A stretch of DNA of 64,000 nt from Gemmatimonadaceae bacterium. Lineage in GTDB: Bacteria > Gemmatimonadota > Gemmatimonadetes > Gemmatimonadales > Gemmatimonadaceae. Position numbers and translations under genes: made by a program. This document shows positions 51,592 to 60,368 of the stretch, piece after piece (position 1 is the stretch's first letter; the number at the start of each line of letters is the position of its first letter). The stretch covers positions 23,557 through 87,556 of the forward strand of contig JACCWE010000144.1 of NCBI GenBank assembly GCA_013697785.1, read 5' to 3'. Below the pieces are notes generated by a model that had not been told where the DNA came from, ran no database searches, and saw nothing but the letters and a program-made list of their open reading frames with translations.

Positions 51592-53063
51592 GCCATCATG
51601 CCGCCGCCGAAGAGATCCTGATTCGGGCGGCGCCGCTCCGGCGGCTGCGCGCGTCCGTACTGTCCGGCGTCCGAGCGCGAGATCTTCTTGCGCGCCACGA
51701 GCGCCTCGAGCACGAGCTCCGATGCGGCTGCGACCACCGACGCATCGCCGCTCTCACCGAGCCCGCTGTCGTACACGACATCGAGCAGTCCCGGAATACG
51801 CTGGAAGCCCTCCACCATCGCGCCCGACGACACGTCGCCATCCACCTGCAGCGCATTTCCCTGGTCGAACCACATCACCATGTCGTCCATATTGAGCGAT
51901 CCGGCGCGCTCCTCCATCGTAGCGTCGGCCGCGCGGCGAATCAGCTCGTGCGCGATCGCGTGCCCGCCAACGAGCTCGCCTTCGTACTCGAGCTCGATCT
52001 TTCCCGTGATCGCCGGGAGCGCCGAGTAGATGTCACTGATGCGCGGAACGACATCGCACTCGCCGGTAAGCAGCGAGCGGCGCTCGGCGTTCGAGATCGC
52101 GTTCTCGAGCACCGAGATCGGCATGCGCTGCGACACGCCAGAGCGCTTGTCGATGCGCTTGTCCATGCGCGCCTCGAAGGCTATCCGCTCGATCACCTCG
52201 GAGATGAAATCGGGGACGCGCACCGGCAGCCCGCCACGATTCGCCCACGCCTCCTGCTTGGTGATCGCCATTCCGAGCTCGACGCTCTCGGGATAGTGCG
52301 TCATCACTTCGCTTCCAATGCGATCCTTGAGCGGCGTGATGATCTTGCCGCGCGCCGTGTAATCCTCGGGATTCGCGGTGAAGCAGATCAGCACGTCGAG
52401 CGGGAGCCGGATCGGATAGCCTTTGATCTGAACGTCGCCTTCCTGCATGATGTTGAAGAGGCCGACCTGGATCTTCCCCGCCAGATCGGGCAGCTCGTTC
52501 AGCGCGAAGATGCCGCGGTTCGCGCGCGGGAGCATCCCGTAGTGGATCGTGAGCTCGTCGGCGAGCGCGTGGCCGCCGCGCGCCGCACGAATCGGGTCGA
52601 CGTCGCCGATCACATCGGCGATCGTAACGTCCGGCGTCGCGAGCTTCTCGACGTAGCGCGAATCGCGATCGAGCCACGCGATCGGCGTGTCGTCGCCCAT
52701 CTCGGCGATTCGCATCTTCGCGAACTTCGAGATTGGCGCGAACGGATTGTCGTTGATCTCGCTGCCTGCAACGACGGGAATCACCTCGTCGAGCAGCGTC
52801 GCGAGCGAGCGGAGAATACGCGACTTCGCCTGGCCACGCAGACCGAGCAGGATGAAGTTGTGGCGCGACAGCAGCGCATTCACGATCTGGGGAACGACGG
52901 TCTCATCGTAGCCGACGACGCCGGCGAAGATGGGGCCGCCCTTCGCGAGGCGGGCGAGAAGATTGGCGCGCACTTCGTCCTTCACCGAGCGGCGCGCGAG
53001 TGAGGGGGCAGCGTACGGCGATTTTCTGAGGGCGCCGAGGGTTTCCGGGTGCGACGACGACAC
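51588..53063 (-). CDS. MoxR-type / magnesium chelatase-like AAA+ ATPase
   Basis: About 491 residues. The AAA+ domain has an unusual Walker A 'LLGLRGQAKSRILRSL', a Walker B-like 'NRGIFALNELPDLAGKIQ' and sensor region 'LDVLICFTANPEDYTARG'. The C-terminal part is the helical lid typical of magnesium chelatase subunit I relatives. These ATPases cooperate with a von Willebrand A protein; the VWA gene at about 46-47 kb is the plausible partner. GTG start. First gene of a MoxR-GNAT-kinase unit. Confidence 0.88.
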   Translation of the reverse strand: MSSSHPETLGALRKSPYAAPSLARRSVKDEVRANLLARLAKGGPIFAGVVGYDETVVPQIVNALLSRHNFILLGLRGQAKSRILRSLATLLDEVIPVVAGSEINDNPFAPISKFAKMRIAEMGDDTPIAWLDRDSRYVEKLATPDVTIADVIGDVDPIRAARGGHALADELTIHYGMLPRANRGIFALNELPDLAGKIQVGLFNIMQEGDVQIKGYPIRLPLDVLICFTANPEDYTARGKIITPLKDRIGSEVMTHYPESVELGMAITKQEAWANRGGLPVRVPDFISEVIERIAFEARMDKRIDKRSGVSQRMPISVLENAISNAERRSLLTGECDVVPRISDIYSALPAITGKIELEYEGELVGGHAIAHELIRRAADATMEERAGSLNMDDMVMWFDQGNALQVDGDVSSGAMVEGFQRIPGLLDVVYDSGLGESGDASVVAAASELVLEALVARKKISRSDAGQYGRAQPPERRRPNQDLFGGGMMA

Positions 53064-53131
53064 TAGCAGCTCCGATGCGGCAGGGTGAAAACGTACGTTG
53101 GTTCAGCCTACAGCACTGAGGGCGTCGTCCG

Positions 53132-55255
53132 CTAGTCCTCTGCGGGGACCGGCGACACCTCCACCAGATTGTCGTAGAAAACGGGCCCGTGGCCGAGGTC
53201 GGTCTCGCGCTGCGAGGTGGTGTCGTTGGCGTTGCGGCCGTCCTTCGAAAACTTGGTCCACCAGATCGAGGGCGACCACACGGTCCCCTCGCTCACCGCG
53301 TCGCTCACGCGCGCGACGGCGCTGAAGCTCCCGCGCTCGTTGTGCACCTCGACGCGGATGCCGTCGAGCACCGCTCGCGGCGTCGCATCGTCCGGGTGGA
53401 TCATCAGCTCGGGCTCGCGTGCGCCGCGGCGCAGGGCGTCGACATTCACGAACGTCGAGTTGAGAAACTGATGCGCCGGCGACGAGATGAGCGAGAGCGG
53501 GAACTGTGCAGCGAGCTCGGGCGAGCTGGTGCGCGATTCGTAGGGCGCCGTGTACGTTGCGAGCCCATCGAGCCCCATGTCCTCGAGCCGTTGCGAGAAC
53601 AGCTCGCACTTGCCACTCGGCGTCGGGAATGCGCCCTCGGCGAAGGGGAGATAGGGGCGCGGCAGGTTGAGCCGGGACCATCCCTTTTCGAGCAGCGCCT
53701 CCAGCGTCACTCCTTTCAGCTTGTCGCTCGTGGTGTCGAGCGCCTGGCGAATGAGCTCGAGGTCGTCGTCGTGCATCACGGGATGATCGATGCCCATGCG
53801 AGCGGCGATGAGGCGGAAGATTTCGCTGTTCGGCTTGCACTCGCCGACCGGCTCGATCGATGGCCGGTTGAGCGTGACGTAGTGATGGCCGTACGAGTAG
53901 TGTACGTCCCAGTGTTCGAGCTGCGTCGTTGCGGGGAGGACGATGTCGGCCCAGTCGGCCGTGTCGGTCTGGAAGTGCTCCATCACGACGGTGAACAGAT
54001 CCTCGCGCGCGAGACCGCGCACGACCTCGCTCCGGTCGGGCGTGACGGCCGCGGGATTCGAGTTGAAGACGACGAGCGCGCGCACGGGTGGGCCGCCCAC
54101 TCCGGCGTCGGGTGTGGTGAGTGCCTCGCCGAGGCGGATCATGTTGATCGTGCGAACCGGCGGAGCGAGATCGGCGCGGAGCAGCTTCGCGCGGTTGAAC
54201 TGGAAGTTGCCGCTCGATGAGAGCTGCACCCCGCCGCCGGCGCGGCGCCAATGCCCCGTGATTGCGGGGAGACACGCGATGGTGCGCACGGCCATCCCGC
54301 CGCCGCCGTGTCGCTGCAGCCCGTAGTTGATGCGCACGAACGCGGCCTTCGCGCGGCCGTACTCGCGCGCGAGCGTCGTGATGCGCTCGGCTGGAATTCC
54401 GGTGATTGCCGAGACGCGCTCGGGCGTGTACTCGGCCGCTCGCGCGCGAAGTTCCGGTGCGCCGATCGTGTAGCGCTCGAGATAGTCGGTGTCCTCGAGA
54501 TGCTCGGCGAAGAGGACGTGCATGATCCCGAGCGCGAGCGCCGCGTCGGTGCCGGGCCTGATCGGGATCCATTCGTCACACTGCTCCGCGGTGCGCGTGC
54601 GGAGCGGATCGATGGCTATGCTGCGCGCGCCGCGATCGCGCGCAGCGCGCACGAAGGGCCAGAGATGCGGATTCGACGTGAGCGTGTTGGTGCCCCAGAG
54701 GAGTACGAGATCGCTTTCCGGAATTCCCTCCGGGTCGGCGCCGATGCTCGCGCCCAACGTCATCTTGAGCCCCACGCCTCCGGCGGCCGAGCAGATAGTG
54801 CGGTCGAGCATCGATGCGCCGAGGAGATGAAAGAAGCGATGATCCATCGCGTCTCCCTGGACGAGGCCGAGGGTACCGGAGTACGAATAGGGAAGAATCG
54901 CCTGCGGTCCGTCGGTGGAGCGCGCGATGTCGCCGAGGCGGGCCGCGATCTCGTCGAGTGCTTCGTCCCAGGTGATGCGCTCGAATCGGCCTTCGCCTTT
55001 CTTGCCGACACGGCGAAGGGGATGCGTCAGACGGCCCGTGTGATAGGTGCGCTCGACGTAGCGATTCACTTTCGCGCAGAGGAAGCCGCGTGTGAACGGG
55101 TGGTCGGGGTCGCCGGAAACGCGGATCGCGCGTCCGTCGCGAATGGTGACGAGCATCGCGCACGTATCGGGGCAGTCGTGCGGGCAGGCGCCGCGAACGA
55201 CGGTGTCGCCGGCGCGCGTGTCCGCGGGCGGAGCGTTCTCGGGAGTCGTTTCCAT
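53132..55255 (-). CDS. Molybdopterin-dependent oxidoreductase (cytoplasmic, formate dehydrogenase/nitrate reductase-like)
   Basis: About 707 residues. The N-terminal 4Fe-4S site is 'GACPHDCPDTCAM ... GFLCAKVNR' (four cysteines). Molybdopterin-binding segments follow: 'LPYSYSGTLGLVQGDAMDHRFF', 'LVLLWGTNTLTSNPHLWP' and 'SIAIDPLRTRTAEQCDEWIPIRPGTDAALALG'. The C-terminal domain has 'PLSLISSPAHQFLNSTF' and 'WWTKFSKDGRNANDTTS'. No twin-arginine signal is seen, so it is probably cytoplasmic. The substrate cannot be decided; no partner subunit genes are adjacent. ATG (METTPENAPP) is chosen over a GTG two codons earlier. Confidence 0.93.
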   Translation of the reverse strand: METTPENAPPADTRAGDTVVRGACPHDCPDTCAMLVTIRDGRAIRVSGDPDHPFTRGFLCAKVNRYVERTYHTGRLTHPLRRVGKKGEGRFERITWDEALDEIAARLGDIARSTDGPQAILPYSYSGTLGLVQGDAMDHRFFHLLGASMLDRTICSAAGGVGLKMTLGASIGADPEGIPESDLVLLWGTNTLTSNPHLWPFVRAARDRGARSIAIDPLRTRTAEQCDEWIPIRPGTDAALALGIMHVLFAEHLEDTDYLERYTIGAPELRARAAEYTPERVSAITGIPAERITTLAREYGRAKAAFVRINYGLQRHGGGGMAVRTIACLPAITGHWRRAGGGVQLSSSGNFQFNRAKLLRADLAPPVRTINMIRLGEALTTPDAGVGGPPVRALVVFNSNPAAVTPDRSEVVRGLAREDLFTVVMEHFQTDTADWADIVLPATTQLEHWDVHYSYGHHYVTLNRPSIEPVGECKPNSEIFRLIAARMGIDHPVMHDDDLELIRQALDTTSDKLKGVTLEALLEKGWSRLNLPRPYLPFAEGAFPTPSGKCELFSQRLEDMGLDGLATYTAPYESRTSSPELAAQFPLSLISSPAHQFLNSTFVNVDALRRGAREPELMIHPDDATPRAVLDGIRVEVHNERGSFSAVARVSDAVSEGTVWSPSIWWTKFSKDGRNANDTTSQRETDLGHGPVFYDNLVEVSPVPAED

Positions 55256-55473
55256 CTTCACACGATATCCGCCGGAAGGCTCGGCGCCAACTTGCCGATT
55301 AGACTCTTGCGCGCTGGCGATGAGTTTAAATGCTGTAACGCCTTATTTCTCAGTGCTTTACGGCACTTGCGCGGCGATGGCTGGGGAGGCATGTGCGTCT
55401 GGGCGATGTGGAGTGCATCACAATGGCGTCTACGGTCGATAGAAAGAGCGCTATCTGCATGGCGGAGCGAGGC

Positions 55474-55503
55474 TTGACAGCGTATCTTCTGGTGGCAAAT
55501 TAA
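55474..55503 (+). promoter_or_regulatory. Candidate promoter of the small lipoprotein gene
   Basis: TTGACA at 55474-55479 is followed after about 17 bases by an AT-rich AAATTA, a weak -10. It lies about 90 bases before the lipoprotein ATG. The remainder of the 330-base gap after the oxidoreductase start shows no gene. Confidence 0.4.
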
Positions 55504-55587
55504 CCGCCGCTCGCTCCTGGCATAGCAACAACGCTCGTGCTCGGACGAAGAGTCGACCCTATACCGCCCTCCAAAAGGAGAGTTTCG

Positions 55588-55812
55588 ATGAAGCGCCTTG
55601 CCGTCGTTGTTGCCGTTCTCGCGATCGCTGCCTGTAAAGCGAGGGATTCCGCTCCCGCTGACACCGCAGTCGTCGTTGCTCCCGCCATGAGCCCCGCGCC
55701 GGCCATGATGGACACCACGAAGCATGACAGTGCGATGATGTCGACGACCACGACGTCGACGATGACGAAGACCGACACGATGATGAAGAAGGGCTCGATG
55801 AAGAAGCCGTAA
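55588..55812 (+). CDS. Small Thr/Met-rich lipoprotein
   Basis: A 74-residue protein: lipoprotein signal 'MKRLAVVVAVLAIAAC', then a low-complexity tail of Asp, Thr, Ser, Met and Lys ('HDSAMMSTTTTSTMTKTDTMMKK'). The ATG follows AAAAGGAG at ideal spacing. It resembles the next gene in signal and composition, so the two are probably paralogues. Lipid-anchored in the cell envelope; a function is not recognisable. The repeated Met may matter for metal or oxidant binding, but this is speculation. Confidence 0.72.
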   Translation: MKRLAVVVAVLAIAACKARDSAPADTAVVVAPAMSPAPAMMDTTKHDSAMMSTTTTSTMTKTDTMMKKGSMKKP

Positions 55813-55835
55813 CTGGCTTTCTCATCGCGGATTAG

Positions 55836-55864
55836 AAGGGCGAAACCTCCCCGGTTGCGCCCTT
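55836..55864. repeat. Long hairpin between the two lipoprotein genes
   Basis: AAGGGCGAAACC and GGTTGCGCCCTT form an 11-pair stem with one mismatch around TCCCC. No T-run follows. Two smaller hairpins with GAAA and TTCG loops follow, so the leader of the next gene may be structured. Confidence 0.55.
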
Positions 55865-55985
55865 GTCGCATCCGGCACCGAAAGGTCCGGTTATTGCCTT
55901 CGGGACTGGCGGAGCACACGAGTGGCCTGTCGCTTGGACGTCGCGCAGCGCTCACGGATTCATTATCTCGAATGGAGGGGCTTTC

Positions 55986-56453
55986 ATGAAGCGCATCGCA
56001 ATGTTGGCGGCTTTGGTAGCGGTTGCCGCGTGTAACAAGGGTGACAAGAGCATGTCGACCGATTCGACTTCGGTCACGTCGACGAGCACGACGACGACGA
56101 GGGACAGCATGGGTGGCTCGATGTCGAACGGCTCGAGCTCGGGAAGCATGAGCGGCGGCGCGATGAGCGGCTCGTCGGCCGATACGTCGAGCATGAGTGG
56201 TGGGTCGATGTCGAGCGGCACGCCGATGACGCCGAAGCCGGACAACAAGACCGGTGGCGCCATGGGCGGCGATTCGGCAGGCGGCGCGCATGGCACGGGG
56301 ACGAGCGCCGCGACGAATCAGACGCAGTCAGGCATGACCGACGCGAACGGCCACTCGACGCTGGGCAAGAAGGTGGACAAGCTGTCGCCCACATCGGGCG
56401 CAGCGATCACCGCGAAGGGCGACACGCTGAAGAGGAAGGCGCCGCCGCGCTAA
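55986..56453 (+). CDS. Ser/Gly/Met-rich lipoprotein
   Basis: About 155 residues with lipoprotein signal 'MKRIAMLAALVAVAAC' and a long low-complexity region with 'SMSGG'-type repeats ('GSMSGGAMSGSSADTSSMSGG'). Lys/Asp-rich at the C-terminus ('LGKKVDKLSPTSG'). The ATG follows GGAGGGG. The track ORF begins 120 bases too early. It shares its signal and composition with the preceding small lipoprotein. Function unknown; its flexible, repeat-rich nature suggests a cell-surface or spacer role. Confidence 0.72.
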   Translation: MKRIAMLAALVAVAACNKGDKSMSTDSTSVTSTSTTTTRDSMGGSMSNGSSSGSMSGGAMSGSSADTSSMSGGSMSSGTPMTPKPDNKTGGAMGGDSAGGAHGTGTSAATNQTQSGMTDANGHSTLGKKVDKLSPTSGAAITAKGDTLKRKAPPR

Positions 56454-56477
56454 TTGCGCTGGCGGCCTGGATCGAAG

Positions 56478-56514
56478 ACGAGTGCCCGGCGCGCAGGATG
56501 CGCCGGGCACTCGT
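56478..56514 (+). terminator. 15-bp perfect inverted repeat, probable terminator
   Basis: ACGAGTGCCCGGCGC and GCGCCGGGCACTCGT are perfect inverted copies around a seven-base loop, 24 bases after the lipoprotein stop. There is no T-run after it, so termination may need Rho or the stem may stabilise the 3' end. Confidence 0.6.
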
Positions 56515-56607
56515 CGTATGTGATGACGGCGTCGCGAGTTGCGGGCGACGGAGGGCGCCAGTCTTTTTGGATAGCGACGTTTTCCTATTTCTCTGCCGCC
56601 CTCCGCA

Positions 56608-58599
56608 TTGACCTCCATCGAACCCAGCGCGCGGATAGAATCGCGCGATGCGCACCCCGCTCCGCTCGCGATGCTCATCGTCGCGCTGGTTGCGCTGGTG
56701 CCCTATCTGGTGACGATCGGCTACGGCTTCGTGTACGATGACGGGCCGATCATCGCGGATAACCCGGCGCTGCACGTGCCCGCTGGAATGCTCACCGCGT
56801 GGCGGGTAGCGTACTGGCCGGCGAAGTGGGGGCGCGCCGGGCTCTTCCGGCCGGTCGCGCAATTCATGTACGCGCTGCTCTGGAACGTGAGCGGCGGCGC
56901 GCCGTGGCTCTTTCATCTCTACGCGGTCGTGCTGTACGCGGCGTGCGCGATTGCGGTGCTCTGGCTACTCGCCCGCGCGCTGCCCATCAACGTCGCTTTC
57001 ATCGGCGCGGTGATCTTCGCGGCGCATCCGCTACATGTGGAGTCGGTGGCGAATGTCGCGGGATCTGCGGACGTGGTGGCGGCGCTCGCGAGCATCGCGT
57101 GCGTGCTCGTGATCGTGCGCGCGTTCGACGCCGCGGCGCCGGCAGGGACGAGCATATCGTGGAGCGCAGCGCTGATCGGCGCAGTGCTGTTCGCGGTGGC
57201 CCTCGGCGCGAAGGAGTCCGCGGCGACGGTGCCGGCGCTCGTCGCGCTCTGTGTGTGGGGGTGGCGTGCGCGCGGAGATGAGCCGGTCGAAGCGACGGCG
57301 GTGATCGCGCGCGGCTGGCGCGTGTGGACTGCGTTCGTCGTGGTGCTCGCCCTCATGATCATTGCGCGACGCGCGGTGCTCGGCGGATTCTCGCCACCAT
57401 CGACGGCCCTTGCGGTGGGTCTCGATGGCGCGACGCTCGCGCAGCGATGGTGGACGATGACGGGAGCATGGCCGCTCATCGCGCAGCTCATGGTATTTCC
57501 TACGCGGCTGTCAATGCACTACGGCCCGACTACGGTGGTTCCGCAGCGCGCGATCAACGCGCCCGCGATGATCGGCGTGGCGGCGTTCGCGCTCGTCGTC
57601 CTGGGCGCGGCGATCGTCGCGCGCCGCGGCGACCGGCGCCCGCTCGTTGCGTTGGGGTGGGTTGTGCTCGCGTATCTGGCGGCGTCGAACATCCTGATCC
57701 CGACCGGACAGCTTCTCGCGGAACGGACGCTCTTCCAGTCATCTGTGGGCGTGTCGATGATCGTGGCGTGGATGCTCGCGCGCGTGGAGACCTTCCCCGA
57801 GCGCGCGCATCGACTCGCCTTCGCGCTCGCGGCCGTGGTCGCCTGCGCCGGTGTGTGGAAGACGGTGAGCCGCGTGCCCGTGTGGTCGAGTGAAGAGCGG
57901 CTCTTTCGAAGCGGCATCGACTACGACTCCGCAGCGTTCTATCCGTACTGGCAGCTCGCGCGATCGGTGGGGCGGCATGGCGACAACGCACGCGGCCTGG
58001 CGCTGCTCGGCGAGGCATACCGCCGCTATCCGACCGGCGAGAGCCTGTCGCTCGAGTACGCGCAGCATCTGCGCACTTCGGGGAGAGGCGAGGATGCGTT
58101 GATGATTCTGAGCGCGACATCGATTGCGCATCCGGCGTCGCAGCCGGTACGACTCGCGTATCTCGACGCTCTGCTGGACAGGTGCGGAGCGGACTCGGTG
58201 ATCGCAGCGATCCAGAACGTGAGTGGGCGGGATCCGGCGGGGTCGCTGCGCTACGTGCTGCTCGCGCGCGCGTACGCGAAGCTCGACCGCGCGGACTCGG
58301 TGACCGCGGTGTACGGGCGAGCGGTTGCCGAGGATGGAGGCGACCCCGGTCTGCGCTATGCATACGCGGCTGCGCTGCATGCCTCGCATCGCGATGCGGA
58401 TGCGCAGCGAGAGCTCGACCGCGCGGCCGCGTCCGGCGAGATGCCGCCGGCGGTGCGGTACACGCTGCAGGCGAGGATCAGCCTGGCACGCGGCGACAGT
58501 GCCGGGGCGCGCAGCGCGATCGCGCTGGCGAGAGGTGCGGCGCCGGCCGATTCCGGGCTGGCCGCGCTGGACTCGGCTCTGCGGGCTGTACGGCGGTAG
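56608..58599 (+). CDS. TMTC-like membrane protein with C-terminal TPR-type repeats
   Basis: About 663 residues. The N-terminal two thirds has about ten hydrophobic segments and the signatures of the TMTC/O-mannosyltransferase superfamily: 'YGFVYDDGPIIADNPALH' (first-loop Asp pair), 'GLFRPVAQFMYALLW', 'WLFHLYAVVLYAAC', 'AAHPLHVESVANVAGSADVVAAL' and 'ALGAKESAATVPALVAL'. The C-terminal 200 residues contain TPR-type helix pairs ('YWQLARSVGRHGDNARGLALLGEAYRRYP'). TMTC proteins transfer sugars from lipid carriers; in bacteria the acceptor is unknown. The start is a TTG with no clear alternative, so the N-terminus is uncertain. Confidence 0.83.
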   Translation: MTSIEPSARIESRDAHPAPLAMLIVALVALVPYLVTIGYGFVYDDGPIIADNPALHVPAGMLTAWRVAYWPAKWGRAGLFRPVAQFMYALLWNVSGGAPWLFHLYAVVLYAACAIAVLWLLARALPINVAFIGAVIFAAHPLHVESVANVAGSADVVAALASIACVLVIVRAFDAAAPAGTSISWSAALIGAVLFAVALGAKESAATVPALVALCVWGWRARGDEPVEATAVIARGWRVWTAFVVVLALMIIARRAVLGGFSPPSTALAVGLDGATLAQRWWTMTGAWPLIAQLMVFPTRLSMHYGPTTVVPQRAINAPAMIGVAAFALVVLGAAIVARRGDRRPLVALGWVVLAYLAASNILIPTGQLLAERTLFQSSVGVSMIVAWMLARVETFPERAHRLAFALAAVVACAGVWKTVSRVPVWSSEERLFRSGIDYDSAAFYPYWQLARSVGRHGDNARGLALLGEAYRRYPTGESLSLEYAQHLRTSGRGEDALMILSATSIAHPASQPVRLAYLDALLDRCGADSVIAAIQNVSGRDPAGSLRYVLLARAYAKLDRADSVTAVYGRAVAEDGGDPGLRYAYAAALHASHRDADAQRELDRAAASGEMPPAVRYTLQARISLARGDSAGARSAIALARGAAPADSGLAALDSALRAVRR

Positions 58600-58718
58600 G
58601 GGGCGGTTGAGCGTGCAGGAACAGAAGCGTTTGCTCCGTTCCGAAAAGGGCGAAAATTCTTTGAGCATGACGTGGCCGTAGACGCCATCGGGCAGTTACA
58701 TGTTGGGAGCTCAAAAGA

Positions 58719-58754
58719 AAACCGCCACCTCGCGTCGTCACGAGGTGGCGGTTT
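58719..58754 (-). terminator. Strong intrinsic terminator
   Basis: AAACCGCCACCTCG and CGAGGTGGCGGTTT form a perfect 14-pair stem. Reading the minus strand, TTTTCTTTT follows, so it ends the minus-strand lipoprotein gene whose restored frame stops at 58774. It may also serve the convergent plus-strand gene. Confidence 0.88.
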
Positions 58755-58773
58755 CGTAGACGTCTCGAATCAG

Positions 58774-59561
58774 TTAGGGCTGGTGGTGCCGGTCAAAGGT
58801 GATGTCGATGCCGCCCACGCCCTGATCGATTATCACGTGTATTGTCGCCGTGTTCGATTTGAACGAATGCCCCGCCCAGTCCGAGATGAAGGTTGTCTCT
58901 ATCAACCAGTCGCCCGGTTCGTTCGGGACTGTTCCCTGTACACCGCGCACTGATTTCCATTGAACTGGCACCCCCACGAGCTAGTGACACCCGTCCAGAT
59001 GTCGAACGGCGCGCTGATCCCCGCCTGCCAGCCGATATGGGTGCCCGCGACGACGTGCGTGCCGTCGTCGATCGAGTAGCCAATGTCGAACGGCGCGGCC
59101 TGCATACTTATGTGAACCGGCGTAGCGGTATAGACCGGATTGCCTTCGGGGAACACGGTGATCGTGGTGTCGTTGTCACTCGACGAACCAACCGCGTCCA
59201 ACACGTCATCCCCGTGAAACGCAGCGACTGCCACAACGTAGCCGGTGTCCGCTGGCACCTGCACCGAGACCACCGTCGTTGCGCCCGGCGTTGGGATCTT
59301 CGCGGCGAAGGTCTCGTCGAATCCCGAGGTTGTGTTGCGGACTCGCACGAGCGCGCTGTCGGCGGTCGCAGGGACGAGCGAAGTCGAACTACGAGTGAGA
59401 TTGAAATGGAGCACCCCCGTCGACGGGCTTCCGGTGGGATCGGCAACCACCAGTGTATCCGTCCCCGCGTGCGAGGGTGGGCTAACTGGTGTGTCGCTAG
59501 TGCTGCACGCGGTGAGGAGAGCGAGCCCCGTGACTGCGACAGTGAGGCCGAGACGGTACAT
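58774..59561 (-). pseudogene. Lipoprotein gene, apparently frameshifted in a C-run
   Basis: The frame from 59561 gives a lipoprotein ('LTACSTSDTPVSPPS' signal region, then 'FHGDDVLDAVGSSSDNDTTITVF' and 'DIGYSIDDGTHVVAG') and breaks at about 58902. A second minus-strand frame, 58774 to about 58977, continues with 'GVPVQWKSVRGVQGTV', 'GDWLIETTFISDWAGHSF' and 'IIDQGVGGIDITF', ending 20 bases before a strong terminator. Inserting one G in the G5 run (C-run at 58971-58975 on plus) joins the two smoothly into about 263 residues ('TSSWGVPVQWKSV'). This is either an assembly/sequencing error, a real mutation, or a slippage site. Function unknown; beta-rich secreted protein. Confidence 0.7.
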
Positions 59562-59676
59562 GGAGTACTCCGATAAGAAAGCGGGGTGGAGCGCGTGCGC
59601 TCATCTAGTAGGAACCGCCTGGGCTGTCGCAAGCCGGGACGGTTTGTAAACGGTGCTGTGTCCTGCGCTTGGCAAC

Positions 59677-59705
59677 CATATAGCCCACTTGAAACCCTGT
59701 AACAA
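59677..59705 (-). promoter_or_regulatory. Sigma-70-type promoter for the frameshifted lipoprotein gene
   Basis: On the minus strand TTGTTA (59700-59705) and TATATG (59677-59682) are separated by 17 bases. It lies about 115 bases upstream of the ATG at 59561. Confidence 0.5.
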
Positions 59706-59819
59706 CCCAGATTCGATGGACCTATCGCGACGCTTTTTGCGTTGTATATGGGAGTACACAGGGACGCCACGAACGGTACCGCGTGGCCCTTATCGGACAT
59801 TAAAGCGCGGAGAACCAAT

Positions 59820-60362
59820 ATGAGCATCAGCGAGCAGGTCCCCACCAGCACCTCGACTGTCGCCGGCGACCGGATGACGGAAGTGGCCGTCATGGCGGGC
59901 GGGTGCTTCTGGGGGGTCGAGGACATTCTGCGAAAGGTGCCCGGCATCATCGATACCGACGTCGGATACACGGGCGGATGGCTCGAAAATCCCAAGTACG
60001 ACGATACGCACGACAGCAAGTCTGGACACGCCGAGGCAATTCGCGTGACCTTCGATCCGTCGGTGCTCAGCTACGAGAAACTGCTCGAGGAGTGGTTCTT
60101 CAAGCTGCATGATCCCACGACGCTCAACCGCCAGGGGAACGATGTCGGCACGCAGTATCGCTCGGCGATCTTCCCGCAATCACCGGAGCAGAAGGCCACG
60201 GCGGAGCAGGTGATCGCGCGCATCGATGCGACAGGGAAGTGGAAGCGCCCGATCACGACGAGCGTCGAGCCGGCGTCGACGTGGTACAGCGCCGAGGGGT
60301 ATCACCAGGATTATCTGAAGAAGAATCCCGGCGGCTACACCTGTCACTTCATGCGCAACTAG
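59820..60362 (+). CDS. msrA: Peptide-methionine (S)-S-oxide reductase MsrA
   Basis: About 180 residues. The catalytic cysteine is in 'MAGGCFWGVEDILRKVPG', with 'VGYTGGWLENPKYDD', 'SGHAEAIRVTFDPSVLSY', 'FFKLHDPTTLNRQGNDVGTQYRSAIF' and 'AEGYHQDYLKKNPGGY' all conserved in MsrA. It repairs oxidised methionine using thioredoxin. No resolving Cys beyond the 'YTCHFMRN' tail is obvious; the Cys there may serve. No signal peptide, so cytoplasmic. The ATG giving MSISEQVP is preferred over the longer track start. Converges on the DUF1802 gene. Confidence 0.96.
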   Translation: MSISEQVPTSTSTVAGDRMTEVAVMAGGCFWGVEDILRKVPGIIDTDVGYTGGWLENPKYDDTHDSKSGHAEAIRVTFDPSVLSYEKLLEEWFFKLHDPTTLNRQGNDVGTQYRSAIFPQSPEQKATAEQVIARIDATGKWKRPITTSVEPASTWYSAEGYHQDYLKKNPGGYTCHFMRN

Positions 60363-60368
60363 CGAAGA

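Noticed and set aside
53189-54220. 343-residue plus-strand ORF
   Set aside because: Shadow of the molybdopterin oxidoreductase.
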